From: Slackia isoflavoniconvertens
GTDB taxonomy: Bacteria > Actinomycetota > Coriobacteriia > Coriobacteriales > Eggerthellaceae
Length of the DNA: 41,652 bases
Reading direction: 5' to 3'
Assembly: GCF_003725955.1 (NCBI RefSeq)
Contig: NZ_QIBZ01000018.1
Location: forward strand, 1 to 41,652
Shown here in pieces: positions 14,907 to 23,595 of the stretch (positions are counted from its first letter, which is position 1; each line of letters starts with the position of its first letter). Position numbers and translations under genes: made by a program. The notes beneath the pieces are model-generated. The model did not search any database and had not been told where the DNA came from. It worked only from the letters and a program-made list of their open reading frames with translations.

Positions 14907-15703
14907 ACGAAGTGTTCTCTTTCGGAAGTTATTACCCCGGGGATAGCCCCTTGCACAAATGCGACGCGCGCACGAAGCTCACGCTTGGATTCGTGTTCTT
15001 GATCGTTGCGCTTATGGCACAGGGGTTTGCTGGCCTGGGCGTGATCGCGGTGTTCGTGGCATTCCTCTATGTGGTATCGCGCATCCCATTCGGCAAGGCC
15101 ATGCGCTCGCTCGCGCCGCTCATGGCAATCGCGCTTATTTGCGCACTGCTGAACCTCTTCGTCGACCAAAGCGGCGAAACGCTGTTCAAGTGGGGCATCA
15201 TCGAAATCAGCACCGGCAGCGTGCATTCGTGCCTGTTCGTCGGTTGCCGTATCATTTTAATGATGATGGGCATGAGCCTCATCACCATGACGACCACGAC
15301 GCTCGACCTTACTGCGGCCGTTGAGCAAATGCTGCATCCCTTCGCCCGCTTCGGCGTGCCCGCGCACGAGCTGGGCATGATCTTGGGCATTGCCCTGCGT
15401 TTCATGCCTCAATTCGCAACCGAGCTCGCGAACGTCTACCACGCGCAAATCAGCCGAGGCGCCGCGCTCGACGGCAGCCCCGTGAAGGGCCTGCGCATGC
15501 TTTCAAGCGTGACGATTCCGCTGTTCGCGAGCGTCTTCCGCCATGCAGAAACGCTGTCGGCCGCCATGGATGCGCGCTGCTACCACGGCGAGGAGGGCCG
15601 CACGAGGCTCCACCCGCTGTGCTATTCGAAATTCGACGCATTCGCCATTGCCGCGTTCGCCGTGCTCGTGTGCGGCGTTGTCGCCGTGAACGTGCTGCTC
15701 TAG
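14903..15703 (+). CDS. ecfT: ECF transporter transmembrane component EcfT
   Basis: 266 aa. The membrane scaffold of the ECF module couples the ATPases to RibU. About five membrane helices surround a cytoplasmic coupling region with two Arg-containing motifs, QISRGAALDG and AMDARCYHGEEG, which correspond to the paired A-R-G motifs that seat in the ATPase grooves. The ATG overlaps the ATPase stop by 4 bp, and the next gene starts 12 bp after its stop, so it is mid-operon. Confidence 0.92.
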   Translation: MNEVFSFGSYYPGDSPLHKCDARTKLTLGFVFLIVALMAQGFAGLGVIAVFVAFLYVVSRIPFGKAMRSLAPLMAIALICALLNLFVDQSGETLFKWGIIEISTGSVHSCLFVGCRIILMMMGMSLITMTTTTLDLTAAVEQMLHPFARFGVPAHELGMILGIALRFMPQFATELANVYHAQISRGAALDGSPVKGLRMLSSVTIPLFASVFRHAETLSAAMDARCYHGEEGRTRLHPLCYSKFDAFAIAAFAVLVCGVVAVNVLL

Positions 15704-15715
15704 AAAGGAAAAGCT

Positions 15716-16147
15716 ATGTCTGAAAACGAAATGCCCGCCGAAGGGCTCGAAAAGGTTCTGCAATATATGACCTCGGTGCCCGCCTGGTATTTGGCGACGA
15801 GCGTTGACGGACAGCCCCACGTGCGTCCGTTCTCATTCGCCCAAATCCAAGATGGCAAGCTGTGGTTCGTAACCGCCACCACGAAAGACGTGTGGCAGGA
15901 GCTTCTGCAAAATCAGCTCTTCGAAGCTACCTCATGGTGGCCGGGGCATGGCTGGCTCATTTTGCGCGGCAAGGCGGGGTTGATCGACGAGGCGTCTCCC
16001 GAAATGCGCGAAGCCGGATGGCAACACCTCGAAGGCCTCGGCGAGCACTACGACGGACCAAACGATGAGACGCTCGTATTCTTCAGCGCCGATGAGCCCC
16101 AAGCATGGATTTGCGACCACGAAGAGTGGGTGCCTGTGGAACTGTAA
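15716..16147 (+). CDS. Pyridoxamine 5'-phosphate oxidase-like flavoprotein, copy 1
   Basis: 143 aa with the split-barrel PNPOx-like fold: an N-terminal helix, then WYLATSVDGQPHVRPFSF, DGKLWFVTATTKDVW and GKAGLIDE segments that form the FMN- or cofactor-binding barrel. It is much shorter than true PdxH (about 215 aa) and lacks its substrate-binding tail, so it is probably a small FMN-binding reductase or flavin carrier. AAAGGAAA precedes ATG 15716. It lies 12 bp after ecfT, inside the FMN-riboswitch operon, which suggests use of the imported flavin. About half identical to its neighbour at 16244, so a tandem duplication. Confidence 0.82.
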   Translation: MSENEMPAEGLEKVLQYMTSVPAWYLATSVDGQPHVRPFSFAQIQDGKLWFVTATTKDVWQELLQNQLFEATSWWPGHGWLILRGKAGLIDEASPEMREAGWQHLEGLGEHYDGPNDETLVFFSADEPQAWICDHEEWVPVEL

Positions 16148-16243
16148 GCTTCCGCACCCCGCACAGCACGGCTTCGCCGTAAGAGGCGATGCACAGAGCC
16201 CGCACGACACAGCGTGTAGACAACATATATATAAGGAGTACGC

Positions 16244-16663
16244 ATGGACGAAATCGTACAGTATCTCACGGGCATTCCCGCATGGTATTTGGCCACCATC
16301 GACGCGGCCGACCCCACGCAGCCTCGCGTGCGCCCGTTCTCGTTCGCCGCGCAGGCCGACGGCAAGCTGTGGTTTTCCACGTCACGCGACAAAGACGTTT
16401 GGCGCGAGCTTGAGGCGAATGCCAAGTTCGAGCTTTCCGGGTGGAAGCCGGGCGAATGCTGGATTGTCGTGGAAGGCGAAGCCGAACTCGCCGACGACGA
16501 GGTATGCCCCGATGAAGTTCGTCAAGCGGGCTTCGAGCACATGGTAGGCATCGGCGAGCACCACGATTCGCCCAACGATGGCCGTCTTGCGTTTTTCAGC
16601 GTGAAGAACGGCACGTGCCGCATTTGCGACATCGACGGCAGCGAGCGAAAGTTTCAGTTCTAG
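16244..16663 (+). CDS. Pyridoxamine 5'-phosphate oxidase-like flavoprotein, copy 2
   Basis: 139 aa. It aligns along its whole length with the preceding gene: IPAWYLATI, PRVRPFSFAAQADGKLWFST, DKDVWRELEANAKFELSGW, and a C-terminal GIGEHHDSPNDGRLAFFSV. It has a good ribosome-binding site (AAGGAG, 7 bp upstream) and 96 bp of spacer after copy 1. No terminator is visible between the two, so they may still be co-transcribed. The exact reaction is unknown; the fold and FMN binding are inferred from the family. Confidence 0.8.
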   Translation: MDEIVQYLTGIPAWYLATIDAADPTQPRVRPFSFAAQADGKLWFSTSRDKDVWRELEANAKFELSGWKPGECWIVVEGEAELADDEVCPDEVRQAGFEHMVGIGEHHDSPNDGRLAFFSVKNGTCRICDIDGSERKFQF

Positions 16664-16756
16664 GCCGCACGCCAACCCGATGTTTTGCTCGATCGCAGCC
16701 CGCTCGCCCTCCTCACACGAGTCCGCAACCTCACGTGAACCAACCGCTTCTGCCAA

Positions 16757-16792
16757 TTGCTCGCGGAGGTGATTGGTTCGTTCCGCGAGCAA
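16757..16792. repeat. Inverted repeat in the gap before the symporter gene
   Basis: A perfect 11-bp stem TTGCTCGCGGA / TCCGCGAGCAA with a 14-nt loop. There is no T-tract, so it may end the upstream operon by another mechanism or be an operator. No gene is present in 16664-16885. Confidence 0.5.
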
Positions 16793-16885
16793 CCACTTCA
16801 CCGCTGCATCATTTTTCTTTCGATTTGGTGTCGTTCATCTTTGTAAAGTCCAGATTAAATTACGCGATTGGTATCATGTGGCCTC

Positions 16886-18307
16886 ATGGATACAATAATT
16901 AATGCTCTCACTCAAATCGATGCTGTTGTATGGGGCCCGGCGATGATCTGCCTGCTCTTAGGCTCGCATATCTTTCTGACGATTCGTACAGGGTTCATCC
17001 AGCGCAAGCTGCCGACAGCCATCAAAATGTCCCTCGCTAAAGACGAAGACGCCGAAGGCGACGTAAGTCAATTTGGCGCACTTGTCACGGCTCTCGCCGG
17101 CACCATCGGCACGGGATCCATCGTCGGCGTCGCGACCGCCATTATCGCCGGCGGCCCGGGCGCCGTCTTCTGGATGTGGCTCACCGGCGTATTCGGCATC
17201 GCCACCAAATACTGCGAGGTATTCGCGTCGGTCAAATACCGCGTGAAAGACCACAAGGGCGAAATGCTCGGTGGCGCGATGTACGCATGGGAGCGCGCGT
17301 TCAAGCACTCCGACGGCAGCGTGCCCTGGTGGGCCAAGCTTGGAGCGGTTGCGTTTGCCGCCTTCGCCGTTATCGCCACCATCGGCACGGGCTCCGCAGT
17401 GCAGTCGGCCGCCATTACCGGCATCATCGAGTCGAGCTTTCCGGGCGTTCCCGATTGGGCTATCGCGCTCGTGATTGCCATTGCCGTGGCGCTCGTTATT
17501 TTTGGCGGCGTGAAATCCATCTCGAGCGTTGCCGAGAAGCTCGTGCCGTTCATGGCCGTAGCATATTTCGGCGGCTGCATGGTTATTCTCGCTATCAACT
17601 GGCAATACGTCGGCCCCGCGCTCGCGATGATTTTCGAATGCGCGTTCACGTCGAAAGCCGCATTCGGCGGTGCCGTGGGTTCGGGCATCATGGTTGCCTT
17701 GCAGTTCGGCTGTGCGCGCGGCTTGTTCTCGAACGAATCGGGCTTGGGCTCGGCTCCTATCGTTGCGGCTGCTGCTGCAACGAAGAACCCCGCACGTCAG
17801 GCGCTCGTCGCCATGACGGGCACGTTCTGGTCGACTGTCGTGATTTGCGCCGTTACGGGCATCGTGCTCGTTGCCGTTGGCATTGCCAATCCCGGCCTCA
17901 TCGAAAATGGCGGCATTAAGGAAGGCGCCGCGCTCGCTTCGGCGGCGTTCGCAACCATACCTTACATTGGCACCCCAATTCTGGTGCTCGGCATGGTGAG
18001 CTTCGCGTACTCCACCATTTTGGGCTGGAGCTACTACGGAAACCGCTGCGTGACTTATCTATTCGGCGCGAAAGCCCAGCTTCCTTACCAGGTGTTCTAC
18101 GTTATCATCGGCTTTTTGGGCGCTGTGGGCATTGGCGATGCCATCTGGCTCGTTTCCGACATTGGCAATGCGCTTATGGCCATTCCAAACATCATCATGG
18201 TGCTCGCGCTTTCCGGTCTTATCGCACGCGAGACTCAGCACTATATCTACGATGGCAATCTTGATGAAGTGTGCGAAGACGAAATTCCTATGATTGAATC
18301 GAAGTAG
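16886..18307 (+). CDS. Alanine/glycine:cation symporter (AGCS family)
   Basis: 473 aa with about ten to eleven membrane helices. AGCS hallmarks include GTGSIVGVATAI near the N-terminal third, the GGPGAVFWMWLTGVFG segment and GLFSNESGLGSAPIVAAAA near residue 290. Family members import alanine or glycine with Na+ or H+. The start at 16886 (ATG GAT ACA) gives the usual short exterior N-terminus; a GTG-type start 18 bp upstream is less likely. It is flanked by hairpins on both sides and is probably monocistronic. Confidence 0.9.
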   Translation: MDTIINALTQIDAVVWGPAMICLLLGSHIFLTIRTGFIQRKLPTAIKMSLAKDEDAEGDVSQFGALVTALAGTIGTGSIVGVATAIIAGGPGAVFWMWLTGVFGIATKYCEVFASVKYRVKDHKGEMLGGAMYAWERAFKHSDGSVPWWAKLGAVAFAAFAVIATIGTGSAVQSAAITGIIESSFPGVPDWAIALVIAIAVALVIFGGVKSISSVAEKLVPFMAVAYFGGCMVILAINWQYVGPALAMIFECAFTSKAAFGGAVGSGIMVALQFGCARGLFSNESGLGSAPIVAAAAATKNPARQALVAMTGTFWSTVVICAVTGIVLVAVGIANPGLIENGGIKEGAALASAAFATIPYIGTPILVLGMVSFAYSTILGWSYYGNRCVTYLFGAKAQLPYQVFYVIIGFLGAVGIGDAIWLVSDIGNALMAIPNIIMVLALSGLIARETQHYIYDGNLDEVCEDEIPMIESK

Positions 18308-18330
18308 TTCGTCAGAGCGCTCTGACGAAC
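18307..18330 (+). terminator. Perfect palindrome at the symporter stop
   Basis: GTTCGTCAGAGC and its complement form a 24-bp perfect palindrome starting on the last base of the stop codon. There is no T-run, so alone it is a doubtful terminator; with the hairpin at 18347 it may act as a compound stop. Confidence 0.5.
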
Positions 18331-18346
18331 AGTGGCAATAAGATAG

Positions 18347-18386
18347 ATGCTAAAAATGGCGGCCATCATGCTGCCATTTTTAGCAT
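18347..18386 (+). terminator. Hairpin overlapping the start of the LuxR-like frame
   Basis: A 14-bp perfect stem ATGCTAAAAATGGC / GCCATTTTTAGCAT with a 12-nt loop. The TTTTT run lies inside the descending arm. The ATG at 18385 lies at the 3' foot of the stem, so the structure would hide that start codon. Confidence 0.6.
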
Positions 18387-18858
18387 GTGCGCCTGTTTGA
18401 ATATCATTTCAGGCATCGAATGCGTCGAGACGGAGCATGCGGCAAAAATGGATGCATCGAAAGAAATTCGACAGAGTCGAATGAGCGCGAGCAAAGAAGA
18501 GCGGGGTGCAGACTTAAACGCAGGCGCACGTAGCGAAACCGACGGTCGATCCAGCCTCAATGACTCCCTAGATTCTAAAGCGCCCAACAGTTCCACAGAA
18601 CCCAGCACGCCGTTTGGAGACGGCCCCATCAAGTCGATCGACGAGTGCTGCGAACAAGTAGGGGAGCAACATGGCCTTACGCCTCGCGAGCGCGAGATTT
18701 TTGCCATGCTTGCCAAAGGGCGCAACGGACGCTTCATCATGGAGCACTATGTTATCTCACGCAACACGGTAAAAAGCCATATCAAGCATATCTATTCCAA
18801 GCTTGACGTGCATTCGCAGCAGGAGCTTATCGACATGGTGGAAAGCGAGCTCGAATAG
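18385..18858 (+). CDS. LuxR-type HTH protein lacking a receptor domain (possible remnant)
   Basis: 157 aa. Residues about 95-155 are a LuxR/FixJ HTH: LTPREREIFAMLAKGRNGRF, then ISRNTVKSHIKHIYSKLDVH, the classical recognition helix region. Residues 1-85 are low-complexity and polar with no sensory domain. Coriobacteria encode many LuxR-type regulators whose N-terminus is a 12-helix membrane domain followed by such a linker; this frame keeps only linker and HTH. No ribosome-binding site precedes ATG 18385, and that codon lies in a hairpin. It is therefore probably a 5'-truncated regulator, though an HTH-only protein remains possible. Confidence 0.6.
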   Translation: MCACLNIISGIECVETEHAAKMDASKEIRQSRMSASKEERGADLNAGARSETDGRSSLNDSLDSKAPNSSTEPSTPFGDGPIKSIDECCEQVGEQHGLTPREREIFAMLAKGRNGRFIMEHYVISRNTVKSHIKHIYSKLDVHSQQELIDMVESELE

Positions 18859-18975
18859 CCTTGGAGCCTCCAGTGGCTCAGGCCCCGTTCGCGTACGTTT
18901 TAATGCCATTCGTCCTGATTTATCGCCCGGGCTTATAAATTCACCGCCGCTTGCCGCGCGAGCGTGCCGCTTACC

Positions 18976-18999
18976 GCCGCTTTAGTCCACTAAAGCGGC
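18976..18999 (+). terminator. Terminator after the LuxR-like frame
   Basis: GCCGCTTTAGT / ACTAAAGCGGC, a perfect 11-bp stem with a 2-nt loop, followed by TTTCTGT, about 120 bp after the LuxR-like stop. Confidence 0.65.
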
Positions 19000-19071
19000 T
19001 TTCTGTAACCCGCACGCAACACGTTCGTTACAATTTCGCCAGCCATTGAGAGGCGAGGAGAAACATACCGC

Positions 19072-19665
19072 ATGTACGACAAGCACACGGAAGAGCAGGA
19101 GCAGGCGGCCCACAGGCCGAAGCCCGGAAACGAGACTACCGCCAAAAGCGAACTCGTCCTTGAACGTTTGCTCGCCGCGCATGGGGCATGGTTCGATGTG
19201 TCGCGAGACGTTAGCGTTGCTGGCCGTGCTTTCCGCGCGCTCGCGCAGTTCCATTCCTTCGGCGAGCAATACGTACTCGTGAAGCGCGTGAAGCTGTGGG
19301 AGGCCGAAGAGCACGAGTACATGCTGTTCGACGTGCGCGACCACATCGATGCCGAGGCAGCGCGTTCCTACGTCGAGTTCATGAAGAACGAGGCGCTCGA
19401 ACTCGTGAAGCCCGAACCAAACCATATGTCCTCGTTTAGAACGCTAGTCGTAATCGCCAATTCGGCGAGCGATGAAGCATGCACCCTGTTCCGCAAAACG
19501 AGCCACCGCAAGAATTTCATGTGGGGCATACGCGGATGGAGCGACGTGCGACTCGCGCTCATCGATTTGTCGAAGCCACAAGGCTCTCGCGTCGTGTGCA
19601 ACGGCGCTGCCAAGCGCATTCGCAAATCGCTTGAGGCGAATGCCACCGACACGCTTCGCGGCTAG
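19072..19665 (+). CDS. Hypothetical protein, 197 aa
   Basis: Not recognised. A soluble, charged protein without signal peptide or membrane helix. The middle (about residues 45-105) alternates beta-like and helical stretches (QYVLVKRVKLWEAEEHEYM, LFDVRDHIDAEAARSYVEF). The C-terminal third (WGIRGWSDVRLALIDLSK) looks like an alpha/beta fold. GAGGAG lies 11 bp before ATG 19072, a slightly long but usable spacing. Codon use matches the surrounding G+C-rich genes, so it is likely expressed. It stands alone between a terminator and cstA. Confidence 0.68.
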   Translation: MYDKHTEEQEQAAHRPKPGNETTAKSELVLERLLAAHGAWFDVSRDVSVAGRAFRALAQFHSFGEQYVLVKRVKLWEAEEHEYMLFDVRDHIDAEAARSYVEFMKNEALELVKPEPNHMSSFRTLVVIANSASDEACTLFRKTSHRKNFMWGIRGWSDVRLALIDLSKPQGSRVVCNGAAKRIRKSLEANATDTLRG

Positions 19666-19770
19666 CCGTTTCAAGCTCTCTATGGCGCAGGCCGCTCGTC
19701 AGGTTGCCACGACGCTGCGGCTACCCCTGGGCGTTATCGCCCAACGTTGCTATATATAGAGGAGTTTTAC

Positions 19771-21519
19771 ATGAATGCCATGCTGGTTCTGCTCATCGGC
19801 GCGGCTGTCCTCGTCGTGGGTTATATCTTCTACGGCGGTTGGCTTGCCAAGCAATGGGGCGTTAACGCCGACCGCGTAACGCCTGCCCACGAGTTCGAAG
19901 ACGGCGTCGACTACGTTCCCGCCAAGCCTTACGTCGTTTTGGGCCACCATTTCTCGTCCATCGCGGGCGCAGGCCCCATTAACGGCCCCATTCAGGCAGC
20001 CGTGTTCGGCTGGGTTCCGGTGCTTTTGTGGGTGCTCATCGGCGGTATTTTCTTCGGCGCTATGCATGACTTCGGCGCCCTGTTCGCATCGCTGCGCCAT
20101 AAAGGCCAAACGCTCGCGAGCGTTATTCAGGAAAACATCGACGACACTGCGAAAAAATTGTTCTGCATCTTCGCGTACCTCACGCTGATTTTAGTCGTCG
20201 CCGCTTTCGCGTCCATCGTTGCCGGCACGTTCGCCGTAGTTCCCAACACCGATGGCGTTGTGGAAATGACGGGCACGAACCTTGCGAACAGCCGGACTGC
20301 CATGATTTCCGTTCTGTTCATCGTCGCCGCCGTCATTTGGGGCGTAGCGCTTCGCGGCCGCTCCATTCCCGGCCCCGTGAACATCGCTCTGGCGATCGTG
20401 GTCATTGTCGCCGTGGTTGCCATCGGCTACAACTTCCCGATTTTCGAGCTCAATAACTTCACCTGGATGTGGATCGTGGGTGCCTACATTTTGGTTGCCT
20501 CGATCGCCCCGGTGTGGATTCTGCTGCAGCCGCGTGACTACCTTTCGAGCTACCTGCTCTACGGCATGATCGCGCTCGCTCTGGTGGGCATCGTGGGCGC
20601 GGGCGTTACCGGCGCTGCCACCAATCTGGACATTCCGGCGTTTACCGGTTTCACCGCCGTGAAGGGCGACAGCAAAGTCGCGACCACGGGCTTCTTGTTC
20701 CCGGCGCTGTTCATTACCATCGCATGCGGCGCGATTTCGGGCTTCCATAGCCTGGTGGCTTCGGGCACGACGTCCAAACAGCTCGACCATGAAAGCGAAG
20801 CGCAGCCCATCGCCTATGGCGGCATGCTGCTCGAGTGCCTGGTCGCCATTATTTCGCTGTGCGCCGTGGCGTTCGTGTTCGACGGCTATATGGACGGCAC
20901 CTACGCGTCGCCCACGCAGGTTTTCGCAGGCGGCCTCTCTCAGATGCTCGGCTGCATCCCCGGCCTTTCCGGCGCCGAGGACATTGCATACTCGCTGTTG
21001 ATTCTGGCCGTTTCGGTGTTCTGCCTGACTTCGCTTGACACCGCGACCCGCCTTGGCCGCTACATGTTCCAAGAGCTCTTCATTCCCGCAGGCAAGACCC
21101 GCGAAGAGCTTTCCGGCTGGCGCAAGTTCTTCTCGAACCCCGTTGTGGCAACGCTCATCACCGTGACGCTCGGCGTTGCGCTCGGCCTCACCGGCTACCA
21201 ACTCGTGTGGCCGTTGTTCGGCTCCGCCAACCAGCTGCTCGCCGCGCTCGGCCTGCTGGCCGTGTGCGCATGGCTCGGCAATGCCGGCCGCAACAACAAG
21301 ATGTTCTATGTTCCCATGGTGTTCATGCTCATCGTGACGCTGACTTCGCTCGTGCTTACCATGCAGGCGAAGTTCCTGGCCATCGCCGGCGGCGCACTCA
21401 CGCTGGCCAACGGCCTGCAGCTTGTGCTCGCGGTACTGCTCGCCGTGCTCGCGGTGGTACTTGCTGTTAAAGGCGCCCGCGTGATTTTCGGCAACAAAAA
21501 GAAGGAAATCGCCGAGTAA
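19771..21519 (+). CDS. cstA: Carbon starvation protein CstA-family transporter
   Basis: 582 aa with about sixteen membrane helices. The N-terminus (FYGGWLAKQWGV, then DYVPAKPYVVLGHHFSSIAG) and GAGPINGPIQAAVFGWVP are diagnostic of CstA. It is shorter than E. coli CstA (about 700 aa), as in many Gram-positive forms. Members import peptides or pyruvate. ATG 19771 has GGAG 7 bp upstream; an in-frame codon at 19747 is rejected because it precedes that site. The gene is followed by an IS insertion 36 bp after its stop, so its natural terminator may have been separated or lost. Confidence 0.92.
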   Translation: MNAMLVLLIGAAVLVVGYIFYGGWLAKQWGVNADRVTPAHEFEDGVDYVPAKPYVVLGHHFSSIAGAGPINGPIQAAVFGWVPVLLWVLIGGIFFGAMHDFGALFASLRHKGQTLASVIQENIDDTAKKLFCIFAYLTLILVVAAFASIVAGTFAVVPNTDGVVEMTGTNLANSRTAMISVLFIVAAVIWGVALRGRSIPGPVNIALAIVVIVAVVAIGYNFPIFELNNFTWMWIVGAYILVASIAPVWILLQPRDYLSSYLLYGMIALALVGIVGAGVTGAATNLDIPAFTGFTAVKGDSKVATTGFLFPALFITIACGAISGFHSLVASGTTSKQLDHESEAQPIAYGGMLLECLVAIISLCAVAFVFDGYMDGTYASPTQVFAGGLSQMLGCIPGLSGAEDIAYSLLILAVSVFCLTSLDTATRLGRYMFQELFIPAGKTREELSGWRKFFSNPVVATLITVTLGVALGLTGYQLVWPLFGSANQLLAALGLLAVCAWLGNAGRNNKMFYVPMVFMLIVTLTSLVLTMQAKFLAIAGGALTLANGLQLVLAVLLAVLAVVLAVKGARVIFGNKKKEIAE

Positions 21520-21555
21520 GGCAAACACATTCAACGCAGCCTTACAGCTGCCTCA

Positions 21556-23434
21556 AGGGGCTGTATCAAAACTATTGCTACAGCACGACCCGTCAAAATC
21601 GAAGGGTTTTGGCGGGTCTTCCTATTTCCGGCCTCCCAGATGGCCATATCGTTGCTGCATATATCGCATCAAGTTTTACTAAAAAGGCTTCTGACCTGCG
21701 AATATGCTATAATGAAGCCATTCTTTCCCCAGGCCAGGAGACAAAATAGCGACTCCGAAGCTCAGCCCTGCACGCAGCACCAGCCCATGCTCTTCCCGCC
21801 CTCCGTCGGAGAGCTCATCCCCGAAAACGCCCTTGTGCGCGTGGTCGACTCCATCGTCGAAGGCATGGACCGCTCGGCTCTCGAGTCCGCCTACCCCGGC
21901 GGCGGCGCTTCGGCCCACGACCCGTCGATGATGCTGAAGGTCGTCTTGTTCTGCTACGCCAGCGGAATCTACTCGAGCCGCAAGATCGCGGCGGCCACCC
22001 GCATGCCGGTGAACCTCATGTGGCTCACCGGCATGCGGCCGCTCGACCACAACACGGTCAACCGCTTCCGCTCCGAGCGCATCCGGCCCGTGTTCGAAGA
22101 CGTGTTCTCCGAGGTCATCGCCGTGCTTGCCGAGGCAGGATACATCACGCTCGACACCTACTTCCTCGACGGCACCAAGATCGAGGCCAACGCCAACAAG
22201 TTCACGTTCGTGTGGAAGAAGTCCGCCGACAGGTACCAGGAGGCGCTCCGCCGCAAGGTGCACGCCCATCTCGAGGCCATCGACGAGATGAACGACGAGG
22301 AGGACGCGCTGGCCCCCGCCGACCCCTCCGAGGTCGACGTCGACGCGATCCGCGGCGCCGCGGACAGGATCAACGCGAGGCTCAAGGCCAAGCGAGAGGC
22401 GGGCGAAGGCAAAGACGCCGAGGCCAAGGAGCTGAAAAGGGCCTCCGCCGCCATCGGCCGCGACTATCTCCCCAGGATGGAGAAGTACGAGCGGCAGCAG
22501 GCCACCTTCGCCGGCCACAAGAGCTTCTCGAAAACGGACCCGGACGCCACGTTCATGCGGATGAAGGACGACGCCATGGGAAACGGCCAGCTCAAGGCGG
22601 GCTACAACGTGCAGGCCGGCACCGAGAACCAGTTCATCGTCGACACCAGCGCCCCGGCGACACCGCGTGCGCCATCCCGCACTGCGAGCACGTCAAGGAA
22701 AGGATTGGCCGCCTGCCCCTGAACTTCGTGGCCGACGCCGGCTACGGCAGCGAGGAGAACTACGCCTACCTCGAAGCCGAGGGCGTCGACGCCTACGTCA
22801 AGCACGGCGAGTTCTTCCGCGAATGCCACAACAGGAAGTGGCGCGAGGACGAGATGAGGGTCGCCAACTGGGAATACGACGAAGAGTCCGACGAGCATAC
22901 CTGCCCGGAGGGCAAAACGCTCGTCTTCCTCAAGGAATCGTCGCGGGTGTCGGAGCTGGGCTACGAGAGCGTGGTGCGGGTCTACGAGTGCGAGAGCTGC
23001 TCCGGCTGCCCGCGCAAGGCGAAGTGCTCGAAGTCGGCAAGCCCCGACACGCCCAAGCGGATCCAGGTGAACCCGGCCCTGAACGCATTCAGAAGGCGCG
23101 CCAGCGAGATGCTGCACACCGAGATCGGGTCCGCTTTGAGGAAGAAGCGCTCCGTCGATGTGGAGACCGTGTTCGGCGACATCAAGAGAAATCTCGGGTT
23201 CACGAGGTTCACGCTCAGGGGCCTCGAGAAGGTGACGCTCGAGTGGAGGCTGGTCGCCACGGGACACAACATACGGAAGCTCTTTCTCGCGGAATCCAAA
23301 AAGAGAAAGGCGATGGCGGGGGCTGCGGCGCAGGAACGCCTCTTCTTCCTGCCCCTTCGCGGCAAGCCGTGACGTCTTAGGATTTTGGGCGCAAAGAAGG
23401 GGCTGCACCAAAATTGCTTTTGATACAGCCCCTT
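21556..23434. mobile_element. IS1182-family insertion sequence (inactivated)
   Basis: Terminal inverted repeats AAGGGGCTGTATCAAAA (21556-21572) and its exact complement (23418-23434) bound a 1879-bp element that carries one broken transposase gene. I see no target duplication in the 4-5 bp flanking each end, so it is old or its flanks have rearranged. Each end carries a hairpin: GACCCGTCAAAA/TTTTGGCGGGTC (21588-21619, one mismatch) near the left, and AAGGGGCTG.../...CAGCCCCTT (23399-23434) at the right. These would block read-through transcription. It sits between cstA and the purine permease. Confidence 0.88.
21712..23372 (+). pseudogene. IS1182-family transposase, frameshifted
   Basis: Two frames together encode one DDE transposase of about 550 aa. 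Frame 1 (21712-22722) contains the N-terminal domain and the first Asp ([19 protein letters not shown]). From about 22655 the homology moves to another frame (to 23372) with the second Asp (NFVADAGYGSEENYAYL), a Cys-rich insert (CESCSGCPRKAKC) and the catalytic Glu (DVETVFGDIKRNLGFTRF). At the junction the residues usually found between VDTS and PGDT (an HQR-type motif) are absent. The gap fits a deletion of about 10 bp between short AGCG repeats at about 22650. The element should be unable to move by itself. Confidence 0.88.
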
Positions 23435-23595
23435 TTTCATTGCGATCTCAAGCCAGCAAAAAAGAATTCAGACTATGGCCCAAGTGTTCTCGAAAAAGAA
23501 TATGTTTGCTGGCCAAATTTCTTATTTTGGCTTCTTCAAAATAGCGTGGTGGAGTGCTATTTTTTCTCTTAATGTGCTTTCAGAAAGGGATGCCA

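Noticed and set aside
20191-21534. Very long open frame antisense to cstA (also antisense to ribU and ecfA at 12237-13493)
   Set aside because: These are G+C-driven shadow frames: Gly/His/Arg/Glu-rich, no start signals, lying over well-supported genes.
22640-22670. Programmed frameshifting in the IS1182-family transposase
   Set aside because: No slippery heptamer is visible, the junction lacks conserved residues, and this family normally uses one continuous frame.
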